Part shown: one piece after another, positions 55,608 to 63,409 of the stretch
Layout of the letters: each line of letters starts with the position of its first letter
How positions within the stretch are numbered: position 1 is the first letter of the stretch
Source of the DNA: Labilithrix luteola
Lineage (GTDB): Bacteria > Myxococcota_A > Polyangia > Polyangiales > Polyangiaceae
Length of the DNA: 64,000 nucleotides
Assembly (NCBI RefSeq): GCF_001263205.1
Contig: NZ_CP012333.1
Span: 8,041,501 to 8,105,500, forward strand
Reading direction: 5' to 3'
Position numbers and translations under genes: made by a program
Notes under the pieces: generated by a model
The model's input: the letters and a program-made list of their open reading frames with translations, nothing else
What the model was told of the DNA's origin: nothing
The model's database searches: none

Positions 55608-57113
55608 TCATCGCCGTGGGGTCGAGGCGCCGCGAGAGGCTCGCTTCGACGATCTGGCGAACGGCCATCGCGGCGGTGGAGTCCATCCACCGACGGCGCG
55701 CTCGAGCTCGAGTGCGACGGCGATGGTCAACGTGTCGGCCTGCCTTCTCGCAGCGACCTGCACGCCGAGCGGGACGCCGCGCTCGTCGAGCCCCATCGGG
55801 ACCTGCGTGACGGGCATCTCCATCACGTTGAAGATCGCCGTGTAGACCCACTTGAACGGGACGAGCATTGGCGCGTAGTGCTTCGGTGCAGGCGTCGGGT
55901 AGGACGGAAAGAGCATGACGCCGTCGTCGCCGAGCATCGCCTCGAGCTCCCTCCGGAGCTGATGACCGAGCTGCACGATCCTCCCCGCGCGCTCGCTCCC
56001 GAGCAGCGTTGGAACGCGCTCGAAGAGACAAAGTAGCAGGCCAGGGAGTGTGTACCGCGATCGTCCGAGCGCGGCCTTCCCTATCTCACGGAGCGGTTTC
56101 AGCTCGCCGCCCGCGGCCATCAAGTCCTGGAAGGTCTCGCTGCCGCCGCCGTCATGGAGCATCGCCGACCAAATCTCGGCTGAGCGCTTCAGCGCGGGCA
56201 CTTGTCGCCGCTCGACGCGGGCTCCGGCGTCCTCGAGGACGCGTGCGGCGCTCTCCTGAGCCGCTTGCATGCGCGGATCGACGGCGAAGATGCCGTTGCC
56301 GGGGACGACGTATACCGTGGTCCTCGACAGATCGATCGTCGCTGGGTCTCCGAGCGCCGGCTCGATACTGTGCTCCTCGATTCCGTCGGGACCGGCGACC
56401 ACGCGGAGGAATGGCATGAGGTCGGCCGCACGCCGCGCGATTGGTCCGGTCGTGACGTAGCGCTGTTGACGGTTCCTCGCCGGCGGGTAGTGACCGGTGC
56501 TGGGCACGAGCCCGCCGGTCGGCTTGTGCCCGAACACGCCGTTGAAGAAGGCGGGCATGCGGATCGAGCCGCCGACGTCCGAGCCGAGCCCGATGATTGA
56601 TCCGCCCGAACCGACGAGCGCTCCTTCGCCTCCCGAGCTGCCCCCGGCGGTCCGCGTCGGATCGTATGGGTTGTTCGTTCGCCCCCAGACTTTGTTGCTG
56701 CTCTCCATCCACATGCAGAGCTCGCTGATGTTCGACACGCCGAGGAGAATGGCGCCGGCGTTCTTGAGCCGCTTTACGGCGGTTGCGTCGTCGTCGGCGA
56801 TGAGGTCGCGCCGAGCCCAGAGACCCGACGTGTTCGGCATGCCGGCGCAGCGGAGAGCGTCCTTCGCCGTGAAAGGAATTCCATGGAACGGAGGTAGATC
56901 GTCGCGGTGGACGCTCCCGGTCTTCTCGTCGGCGTCCCGCGCCTCCTGCAGCGCAGCGTCGAAGCGGTCCTTGACGAGCGCGTTGATCGTCGGGTTCACC
57001 TGGGAAATACGTCCGATATGGGCCTCGAGGATCTCGCGCGACGTCACCTCGCGATCACGAATCGCCCCAGCGAGCGCCATTGCAGAAGAGGAGAGGATTC
57101 GGTCCGGATGCAC
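55608..57113 (-). CDS. Amidase (amidase signature family)
   Basis: A 501-residue hydrolase of the amidase signature family. The Ser-cisSer-Lys triad is K84 (FTAKDAL), S159 (GGSSGGE) and S183 (GSDVGGSIRMPA), with spacings of 75 and 24 as in fatty-acid amide hydrolase. It includes a large substrate-binding C-terminal part. No signal peptide. The substrate is unknown; with no GatC partner here and a longer C-terminus it is not GatA. It is on the same strand and 106 bases downstream of ybaK. A short convergent gap separates it from the esterase gene. Confidence 0.9.
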   Translation of the reverse strand: MHPDRILSSSAMALAGAIRDREVTSREILEAHIGRISQVNPTINALVKDRFDAALQEARDADEKTGSVHRDDLPPFHGIPFTAKDALRCAGMPNTSGLWARRDLIADDDATAVKRLKNAGAILLGVSNISELCMWMESSNKVWGRTNNPYDPTRTAGGSSGGEGALVGSGGSIIGLGSDVGGSIRMPAFFNGVFGHKPTGGLVPSTGHYPPARNRQQRYVTTGPIARRAADLMPFLRVVAGPDGIEEHSIEPALGDPATIDLSRTTVYVVPGNGIFAVDPRMQAAQESAARVLEDAGARVERRQVPALKRSAEIWSAMLHDGGGSETFQDLMAAGGELKPLREIGKAALGRSRYTLPGLLLCLFERVPTLLGSERAGRIVQLGHQLRRELEAMLGDDGVMLFPSYPTPAPKHYAPMLVPFKWVYTAIFNVMEMPVTQVPMGLDERGVPLGVQVAARRQADTLTIAVALELERAVGGWTPPPRWPFARSSKRASRGASTPRR

Positions 57114-57219
57114 CCGTCCCCCTTAGCAGAAATGGGATTTGCGCACCTTGGGCCACGTGCGAACGGGGCACGGCGCGCTCGTTTGCCGCCCTCCATGTCC
57201 GGAAGGCAAAGGGGAGCGC

Positions 57220-57708
57220 TCAGGTGAGGGCGACGTCGACGGGCTTGGCGCCGACGACGCGTTCGAGCTCTTTCGGTTCGATGCCTACGAGGAAGCCGCG
57301 GCGGCCGCCGTTGATGTAGATCTTCGGCAAGTCGAGCACCGTGCGCTCGACGAAGACCGGCATCGGCTTGCGCAGGCCGAAGGGGCTCGTGCCGCCCACC
57401 TGGTAGCCGGAGTGGCGTTCGGCGACGTCGGGCTTGCACGGCTCGACGCGCTTCTTGCCGGCCTGCCGCGCGAGGTTCTTCGTCGAGACCTCACGGTCGC
57501 CGTGCATGAGGACGATGAGGGGTTTCCTGTCCTCGTCCTCCATCACGAGCGTCTTGATGACCGCGTGTTCTTCGACGCCGAGCTTCTCGGACGACACGCG
57601 CGTGCCGCCACGTTCTTCGTACTCGTAGGGATGCTCGGAGAAGGCGACCTTGTTCTTTTTCAAGAACGCGGTCGCCGGGGTCTCCGAGACGTGCGCTGTC
57701 TTTGCCAC
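57220..57708 (-). CDS. ybaK: Cys-tRNA(Pro) deacylase, YbaK/EbsC
   Basis: A 162-residue trans-editing enzyme that removes wrongly charged Cys from tRNA(Pro). It shows the family pattern TPATAFLKKNKVAFSEHPYEY near residue 10, VIKTLVMEDED, and the K-x-G-x-x-x-x-G-G-T-S-P-F-G region (SGYQVGGTSPFGLRKPMPVFVE). It starts at GTG 57708. It lies 19 bases after the dynamin-like GTPase gene and is likely co-transcribed. Confidence 0.93.
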   Translation of the reverse strand: MAKTAHVSETPATAFLKKNKVAFSEHPYEYEERGGTRVSSEKLGVEEHAVIKTLVMEDEDRKPLIVLMHGDREVSTKNLARQAGKKRVEPCKPDVAERHSGYQVGGTSPFGLRKPMPVFVERTVLDLPKIYINGGRRGFLVGIEPKELERVVGAKPVDVALT

Positions 57709-57727
57709 GACGCGAAACTACTCGATC

Positions 57728-59527
57728 TCAGGCGGCGTCGCCGGCGATCGCGGCGCTGCCGTCGGCGATGCGTAGCTTGTCCTTCGGCGTCCAGAGGGAG
57801 CCGCGCAGCTGCTCGATGCGTGAGCGGGCTTTGCCGAGCCGCGAGTCCTGCGCTTCGACTTCGGCTTTGGCCGCGGCTTCGTCCTTCTCGCCGGAGGCGC
57901 GCGCATCGCGCGTGGCGTTGAGGACCTCGAGGATCTCGCGGTAGAGCTCTTCGCCGGCGGTGACGACCCAGGCATCGAGCTTCTTGGCGAACTCTTCGAT
58001 CATCTCGTCGAGCTTCGGACCAATCTGCGCAGCGGCCGCTTTCACGACCTCCGGAGCCTGCTCGTTTGCGCGCTTCTTGTATTCTGCATCGACCCGGTCG
58101 CGCACGACCAACGCAAGGAGGGGCGCAGCCACGATGAGTGCGCCGCCCGCGATGACGTTGACGGCCAGCATGGTGCCGATACCCAGCATCAGCACGCCGG
58201 CGACGCTCGCGTCGTAGCGGAAGGTGTCGATCTGGATGTCGAGCTTCTTCACGTCGGTGCCGAGGGTGCTCGCCACGCGACGGCTCGCTTCGTGCGCATC
58301 TTCCTTGATGAGCGCGATGGTCTTCTCGGTGAGCTCTTCGAGCTTGTGGGCGATCTCCTTGCCCTCGGCCTCCGCCCACTGGCGGAACGTGTCCTCGAGG
58401 AAGGCGGGGAGGAACTTGCGAAGGTCGTCTTTCTTCGCCGAGTCGATGACGTTCGGCAGCTGACGCACCGTCTCGTCGACGAAGCGCTCGAGATCCTTCT
58501 GCGCCCCGACCTTGATGCCGCTGATCTCCTCGCGGATGCGCATGCGGCGCTGCTCGATCGTGCCGGCCTGGCCCTTGAGGTCGTCTTCGAGGACCTTGAT
58601 GCGCCGCTCGAGCTCCTCGGTCTTCATGGCGAGCGAGCGACGACGTGCATCGACGCCCTTGGCGAGCAGGTTCGTGGCGTTGATGCCCTCGCCGAGCGCG
58701 TTGTCGAGCAGGATACGCCCGCGCTCTTCGGCGAGGAACGTGGTGAGGTGGGCGAGGAGCTCCGGCATGCCGCTCTCGTCGGCGCGCCCGGCGAGCGCCG
58801 TCTCCGCGCTGATCGGGAAGACGACCGGATCCTTCACGAGGTTCGCGAGCTGCGTGCGGGCGTAGGCGAGGGCCTCACGCTTCTCCTCTTCGTTGAGGAT
58901 GTCCCACTTGGTGATGACGAAGACGATCTTGTCGCGCGAAGCCTTGAGGAGCTTGTCGTTGAGGAACTGGCGCTCGCTCTCCTTCAGGATCTGCCCGGCG
59001 TCGAGCAGGAAGAGCACCGCGTCGGCGCGGGGAATGTAGCTGTACGTGATGTCCGCGCGCTGGAGCGACAGATCGTTCACGCCTGGGGTGTCGACGAGGA
59101 GGATGCGCTCCTTGAGGAGCGGGGCAGGGTAGCCGACCTCGAGGTAGTCGATCTCGTCGGCGCTCTTGCCGCCGCCGACCGCGAAGCGTCGCGTCTCCTC
59201 GAAGGGAATCGACTCGCGATTGCCCGACTGCATGACGACGGTGGCCTCGGGCTTCTCCGAGAACTTCAGATGGTGGATCGCCGCGGTGGTGGGCGTGACG
59301 CCGACGGGCAGGACGTTCTCGCCTAGCAGCGCGTTCACGAACGACGACTTGCCGTGATTGAACTCGCCGACCACGACGAGGTGGAAGCGATCTTCTTCGA
59401 GCTTCTTCACGAGCTCGCGCTCGAGCCGGTCTTTCAGGCTCTTGGCACCGAGGCTCTGCGCGATGTCCGAGAGTTCCTGCAGCGCCACCGTGACGTCGAG
59501 CTTTCGCTCACGAAATCCTTCGAGCAT
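57728..59527 (-). CDS. Bacterial dynamin-like GTPase
   Basis: A 599-residue large GTPase. G1 is GEFNHGKSS at 54-62, G3 DTPG at 146-149 and G4 TKWD at 206-209. A helical stalk with coiled coils (LERRIKVLEDDLKGQ) follows. Near residue 430 there is a hydrophobic paddle-like hairpin (GVLMLGIGTMLAVNVIAGG and AAPLLALVV). This architecture is that of bacterial dynamin-like proteins, which bind and remodel membranes. The start is ATG 59527 with GGGAG upstream; a TTG two codons earlier is less likely. It begins 2 bases after the stop of an M48 protease gene. Confidence 0.9.
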   Translation of the reverse strand: MLEGFRERKLDVTVALQELSDIAQSLGAKSLKDRLERELVKKLEEDRFHLVVVGEFNHGKSSFVNALLGENVLPVGVTPTTAAIHHLKFSEKPEATVVMQSGNRESIPFEETRRFAVGGGKSADEIDYLEVGYPAPLLKERILLVDTPGVNDLSLQRADITYSYIPRADAVLFLLDAGQILKESERQFLNDKLLKASRDKIVFVITKWDILNEEEKREALAYARTQLANLVKDPVVFPISAETALAGRADESGMPELLAHLTTFLAEERGRILLDNALGEGINATNLLAKGVDARRRSLAMKTEELERRIKVLEDDLKGQAGTIEQRRMRIREEISGIKVGAQKDLERFVDETVRQLPNVIDSAKKDDLRKFLPAFLEDTFRQWAEAEGKEIAHKLEELTEKTIALIKEDAHEASRRVASTLGTDVKKLDIQIDTFRYDASVAGVLMLGIGTMLAVNVIAGGALIVAAPLLALVVRDRVDAEYKKRANEQAPEVVKAAAAQIGPKLDEMIEEFAKKLDAWVVTAGEELYREILEVLNATRDARASGEKDEAAAKAEVEAQDSRLGKARSRIEQLRGSLWTPKDKLRIADGSAAIAGDAA

Positions 59528-59529
59528 TT

Positions 59530-60423
59530 TCAAGCGTCTCCCTTGAGCAGCGCCTTCACGCGATCGTCGACCTGGTCCATCGTCAGGCCAGTCTGGCCCG
59601 AGCCCGCGTGCTTTCGATAGAGCTCGCTCTCGGCGAACACCCGCATCGCGAGCACACGCTTCGGCAGGTATGGGTGCGAGGCGAACGCCTCCATGTACCG
59701 GCCAATCGAGTCCTTGCCCTCTTCGTACTGCTCGAGGAACGCCTCGATGTTGAATTCGTCGTACAGCTTTCGCGAGCCGAGAACGAGCTTCGTGAGGGCG
59801 CGCGCGGCGACCTGCTCGTTCTTCGCGCAGAGCATGCCGGCTCGGTCACACGTGATCTCCGCACGGCGCGACCACGCGTTGAGCGGCAGCATGGCGGGCG
59901 CGACGAGCACGCCGAGGTAGGCCTGGGCGATCATCTTCAAGTAGTGCAGCGTCGTCAGGTAAACGACGTGCTTGTTGTGGATATGCCCGCACTCGTGCCC
60001 GATGACGGTGCGTAGCTCCTCGTCGGTGTAGTGATCGACGAGCGCCGAGTGCACCATGATGAAGGATTCGTCTTCGGTTCCGTACGTGGCTGCGTTGAGC
60101 CGCGGATCGTTGACGATGTAGACCTGAGGCGTGTGGATGCCGAGCACCTCGGCGCAGTCACGAGCGATGCCGTGGATGCGAGGGAACTGGCGCTCGGACA
60201 CGCGGACAGCGTTGCCGAGCAGCTGACCACGCCACACCTGCTTGTACATGCGTACCGTGCTCGCCACGGCGAGCTCCACGGGCTTGGCGGACTCGAAGGT
60301 GGCGCGCGTCTGCCGGTCGAGCACGTACGAGTAGTCGTGCTCACCCGTCTGAGCGCCGCCAGTGCGTTCGGCCTTTTTGCGGGTCACGAACGCGTTGAAG
60401 TCGAGCGTAGGGGCTTCGGCCAT
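59530..60423 (-). CDS. M48 family zinc metalloprotease
   Basis: A 297-residue protein with the zinc motif HECGH at 143-147 and the third ligand in RRAEITCDRAG (E189). A hydrophobic stretch LKMIAQAYLGVLVAPAMLPL lies between them. This order matches M48 peptidases of the HtpX/Oma1 type. No signal peptide; the membrane tie is probably by the inner hydrophobic segment. It starts at ATG 60423 with AAGGA upstream. The gene is followed 2 bases later by a dynamin-like GTPase, suggesting a joint role in membrane quality control (inference). Confidence 0.9.
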   Translation of the reverse strand: MAEAPTLDFNAFVTRKKAERTGGAQTGEHDYSYVLDRQTRATFESAKPVELAVASTVRMYKQVWRGQLLGNAVRVSERQFPRIHGIARDCAEVLGIHTPQVYIVNDPRLNAATYGTEDESFIMVHSALVDHYTDEELRTVIGHECGHIHNKHVVYLTTLHYLKMIAQAYLGVLVAPAMLPLNAWSRRAEITCDRAGMLCAKNEQVAARALTKLVLGSRKLYDEFNIEAFLEQYEEGKDSIGRYMEAFASHPYLPKRVLAMRVFAESELYRKHAGSGQTGLTMDQVDDRVKALLKGDA

Positions 60424-60599
60424 GGGTACGAGTCCTTGGTGTACGTGCGAGTTCGCGAGAAGCGCTTTTTGAGCGGCTTCCGGACAAGCGTAAGCGCGGC
60501 GACCTGCCTTCGCAACGCGCGATCGACGCTTAACGTCGGCGTGGAGGAAGCGACGATGCTCGGCTCTCTGGCGAGCTGAGACAAGGGGGAGTCGTGGGA

Positions 60600-60646
60600 C
60601 AAAATAGAGAGCTCCCGGACTGCGCCTTCCATGCAGCCGGGAGCTC
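60600..60646 (-). terminator. Minus-strand hairpin terminator
   Basis: A perfect 10-bp stem (GAGCTCCCGG at 60609-60618, CCGGGAGCTC at 60637-60646) with an 18-base loop. On the minus strand it is followed by TCTATTTTG. It is the likely end of the transcript carrying the MglA-divergent operon genes at 60960-62656 and would shield the M48 gene. Confidence 0.7.
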
Positions 60647-60818
60647 GGACCATTCGACAATCGTTCTCGTGCATCGACGTGCCTGGGCGTCGGATCAACG
60701 AGGACCCTTGGCAGGCACGATCTGCGGTTCGGTGCTGCTGACGGGACACCTCCTGGTGGAGGTTGGGGTTTCTGTTGCGACTCTCGGATGATTCGGACGG
60801 TTCTGGAGGGAGTGCCTG

Positions 60819-60923
60819 ATGAAGAAACGAGGCGCGAAGCTCGAGCGAGCGCGGGAGGAAACAAGGGCTGGGGATGCGAGACAACCCTCATTGCCCGGTC
60901 CCCCGAGCATCGTGCCTTCGTAG
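60819..60923 (+). CDS. Possible 34-residue peptide
   Basis: A short frame starting MKKRGAKLERAREETRAG and ending in PSIVPS. The sequence GGAGGGAG lies 6-7 bases before the ATG, an unusually good ribosome site for a noncoding stretch. The N-terminus is a charged helix and the C-terminus Pro/Ser-rich. No relatives known to me. It could be a small peptide or chance. Confidence 0.28.
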   Translation: MKKRGAKLERAREETRAGDARQPSLPGPPSIVPS

Positions 60924-60959
60924 GTACCTACAACCCACCGGCCGGAGATCTTCCCGCCG

Positions 60960-62021
60960 CTATCGAGATTCGATCTTCACGCCGCCCGTGACGAAGCGCG
61001 GCTCGACCGGATGCGAGTCGAAGGCTCCGGTCGCCACCAAGGTCAGCGCGGTCGCAGCCGCGGCGCCCACGCCCACGAGCGTCCAGGTTGCCCAAGCCGG
61101 CCAATGAGTCGTGCCGCCCGAGCTCGATACCTGCGACTCCGTACCGCGAGCAGAGCTTTCGACGCGCCACTCGAGGAGCGGACCGCACGTTTCTCGCTCG
61201 CAGCGCGCGACGTAGATCGCGTCGGGGCGAGGCCCGGGGGCGGCGGCGACCCAATGCTCGCAGCGGACGCCCGCAGCGTGGACCCTCTCGTGATCGAGGC
61301 TCGCCCGCGCGAACGCACTTCGCCCGCAACCGCGATCGTCGCCGAGGCGAACGTCGATGGTAGTGGGCGGTGCTCCTGGCGCCTCGGACACGGCCGGCAC
61401 GGAGATCCACGACGCGAAGATTGGAGCGTTGCCGTTCGCGACGATCACCTGGTGATCGCCTGGCGCGAGCGAGAGGTTCGCGCTTCGAGCGACCTCGTTT
61501 CCATCGACGCGCACGACCGCGCGTGCGGGTGCACCACCCACGCGCAGTGCGACGCGCGTGGGCGCACGCTTTGGACCGACGAGCTCGCCGATGCCGGCGA
61601 CGCGACCGCCGTCGAGCGCGTCGGCGTCTTGCCATGCCGCCTGCGCCTTCGCCGGATCCTTCGGGTCCACGCGCAGCCAGCGCGATGCCCACGTGCGCTG
61701 CACCTCGGCGCGGACCCACGGCGCGTGCGGCAGCTCGGGATGTTCGCGCAGCAACGCTTCGGCACGAGCGAGCGCGCGTTCGGCCGTATCGGCGTCGAGC
61801 GCAGCGATGGCTTCGCGTGCGCGATCGAGCTCCTTGTCGACGCGCTCTCCCACGGAGAGGTCGACGTGCAACGACGCCGTCGGTGCCTCATCTTCGGCAC
61901 CCGCCGGCGTCAGCCGCACGCCACGCGCGCGCCCCCATTCGGCAAGCGCCCGCGCGGCGTCGGCTTGGGGCGGTCCCGGCGCGAGCCACACCACCGTGGC
62001 GTCGTCCGCGACCGCGGTCAC
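60960..62021 (-). CDS. PEGA-like domain membrane protein
   Basis: A 353-residue protein. The N-terminal part (to about residue 150) is helical and TPR-like (ERVDKELDRAREAIAALDADTAERALARAEALLREHPELP contains such a unit). The middle has a PEGA-like beta-sandwich (RVALRVGGAPARAVVRVDGN ... LSLAPGDHQVIVANG), a domain often found near kinases in myxobacteria. Cysteine pairs follow at about 240-290. Near the C-terminus is one transmembrane helix (WATWTLVGVGAAAATALTLV) and a short tail. It starts at GTG 62021 overlapping the stop of the peroxiredoxin gene (GTGA). Function unknown. Confidence 0.7.
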   Translation of the reverse strand: MTAVADDATVVWLAPGPPQADAARALAEWGRARGVRLTPAGAEDEAPTASLHVDLSVGERVDKELDRAREAIAALDADTAERALARAEALLREHPELPHAPWVRAEVQRTWASRWLRVDPKDPAKAQAAWQDADALDGGRVAGIGELVGPKRAPTRVALRVGGAPARAVVRVDGNEVARSANLSLAPGDHQVIVANGNAPIFASWISVPAVSEAPGAPPTTIDVRLGDDRGCGRSAFARASLDHERVHAAGVRCEHWVAAAPGPRPDAIYVARCERETCGPLLEWRVESSARGTESQVSSSGGTTHWPAWATWTLVGVGAAAATALTLVATGAFDSHPVEPRFVTGGVKIESR

Positions 62022-62656
62022 GCGCGCTTCCCGCCCGCCTTCTTCTTGGTCGTCGCCGGTTTCTTCGCGGCAACCTTCTTCGCCGGCTTCGCGGCGGCCG
62101 CTTTCTTCGCCGCAGGCTTGGCTGCCGCCTTCTTCGGTGCAGCTTTCGTTGCCGCTGCCTTCTTCGGCGTCGCCTTCTTCGCCGCCGGCGCGCTCTCGCC
62201 ACTCAGCGCGGCGAGGACCTGATCGGCGTGTCCGTCGACCTTCACGTTCGGGAAGACGCGGACGACCTTGCCGTCCTTGACGAGGAACGTGCTGCGGATC
62301 GCGCCGAGCACCTTCTTGCCGTACATCGTCTTCTCGCCCCACGCGCCGTAGGCCTCGTGGGCTTTGCGCTCGGGATCCGAGAGCAGCGTGACGTCGAGCT
62401 TGAACTTGTCGCGGAACGAGTTGTGGCTCTTCACCGAGTCGCGAGAGATGCCGGCAATGACGCCTCCGGCCTTCTCGATCGCCTTGCGGGACGCGGTGAA
62501 CGCCTGCGCTTCGCGCGTGCAGCCGGGGGTCGAGTCCTTCGGGTAGAAGAAGAGGACGAGCGTTTTTCCTGCCGGCGCGAGATCGCGCAGCGAGGCACGC
62601 TTGCCATCCTGGGTTTCGAGGGAGAAATCGGGAGCCTTGTCGCCTTCCTTCAGCAC
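62018..62656 (-). CDS. bcp: Bcp-type peroxiredoxin with histone-like tail
   Basis: A 212-residue fusion-like protein. Residues 1-155 are a thioredoxin-fold peroxiredoxin of the bacterioferritin comigratory (BCP/PrxQ) group. The peroxidatic Cys sits in YPKDSTPGCTREAQAF; the usual resolving Cys five residues on is replaced by Gln, so it may use another thiol. The last about 55 residues consist almost only of Ala, Lys, Pro and Thr (KKATPKKAAATKAAPKK...) and resemble histone H1 tails. Such a tail would bind DNA or polyphosphate. The start is GTG 62656. It is coupled to the PEGA-like gene and divergent from the MglA-like gene by 27 bases. Confidence 0.9.
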   Translation of the reverse strand: MLKEGDKAPDFSLETQDGKRASLRDLAPAGKTLVLFFYPKDSTPGCTREAQAFTASRKAIEKAGGVIAGISRDSVKSHNSFRDKFKLDVTLLSDPERKAHEAYGAWGEKTMYGKKVLGAIRSTFLVKDGKVVRVFPNVKVDGHADQVLAALSGESAPAAKKATPKKAAATKAAPKKAAAKPAAKKAAAAKPAKKVAAKKPATTKKKAGGKRA

Positions 62657-62683
62657 GCGCCCATGATAGCCTCTTAAATCGAC

Positions 62684-63409
62684 GTGCAGCTCAACTTCGG
62701 CGCCCGCGAAGTCGCGATCAAGCTCGTGTATTACGGGCCTGCTCTCAGCGGCAAAACGACGAATCTCAAAGCCCTTCACGATTTGACCCGTGAAGACAGT
62801 CGGGGGCGTCTCATGACGCTCGAGACGAAGGACGACCGAACGTTGTTCTTCGACATGCTCCCGTTGGTCTTCAAGGCCGACAACGATCCGAACGGCATGA
62901 GCCTTCGCGTGAAGGTTTTCACGGTACCGGGGCAGGTGGTGCACGCCTCGACGCGGCGCCTCGTGCTCCAGGGCGCCGACGGCATCGCCTTCATCGCGGA
63001 TTCGCAGATCGCCGAAACGCAGAACAACGCCGACGCCTTCCTCGATCTCCGTGCGAACTTGAAGGAGCTCGGCCGTTCGATCTCCGAAGTGCCGCTCGTC
63101 ATCCAGTTCAACAAGCGCGATCTGCCGAACATCCGGACGGACGCGGAGATCGATGAGCTCGCGCTTCGCGGCAAGGAGCCCGTCTTCAAGGCGGCAGCCG
63201 TCGCAGGGCAGGGCGTGCTCGAGAGCTTCTTCGGCCTGCTCGACCGCGCGTGGGCGCGCCTCGACGCCGAAAACGATCTCACCGCCAAGCTCGGCATAGG
63301 CCCCGCGGCGTTCCTCGAGAAGGCTGCCGCGAGCCTCGGCCACGCCGGCAGGGCACACGCGCTTTCGACGGCGTGCGTAGGCGGCGACAGGAAGGGGGTC
63401 GCCAAGTGA
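62684..63409 (+). CDS. MglA-like small GTPase
   Basis: A 241-residue Ras-like GTPase of the MglA family, which sets cell polarity and motility in myxobacteria. P-loop GPALSGKTT is at 18-26 (MglA of Myxococcus has GPGLCGKTT). Switch 2 reads FTVPGQVVHASTRRLVLQGADGIAFIADSQ, with the family-typical VPGQ, and the base motif is NKRD. A C-terminal extension of about 50 residues follows the GTPase core. It starts at GTG 62684. No MglB/roadblock gene is adjacent. The stop overlaps the start of the PocR-domain gene (GTGA), so both are coupled. Confidence 0.9.
   Translation: MQLNFGAREVAIKLVYYGPALSGKTTNLKALHDLTREDSRGRLMTLETKDDRTLFFDMLPLVFKADNDPNGMSLRVKVFTVPGQVVHASTRRLVLQGADGIAFIADSQIAETQNNADAFLDLRANLKELGRSISEVPLVIQFNKRDLPNIRTDAEIDELALRGKEPVFKAAAVAGQGVLESFFGLLDRAWARLDAENDLTAKLGIGPAAFLEKAAASLGHAGRAHALSTACVGGDRKGVAK

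Larger units (their letters stand above)
60424..60959. other. Intergenic region with hairpin and tiny ORF
   Basis: About 535 bases separate the M48 gene from the PEGA-like gene; both are on the minus strand. It holds a strong minus-strand hairpin terminator and a 34-codon plus-strand frame (listed separately). The 310 bases between the PEGA-like stop and the terminator could be a long 3' UTR or a small RNA. A short hairpin ACCTCC/GGAGGT lies near 60747-60762. Confidence 0.5.

Noticed and set aside
55608..57113. The amidase as GatA, partner of GatB in this window
   Set aside because: It is more than 8 kb away on the other strand, lacks GatC beside it, and its C-terminal region differs from that of GatA.
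60700..60740. A sigma-54-type promoter (GGCAGGCACGATCTGC) before the small peptide frame
   Set aside because: The GG and GC elements do not have the required 10-base spacing.
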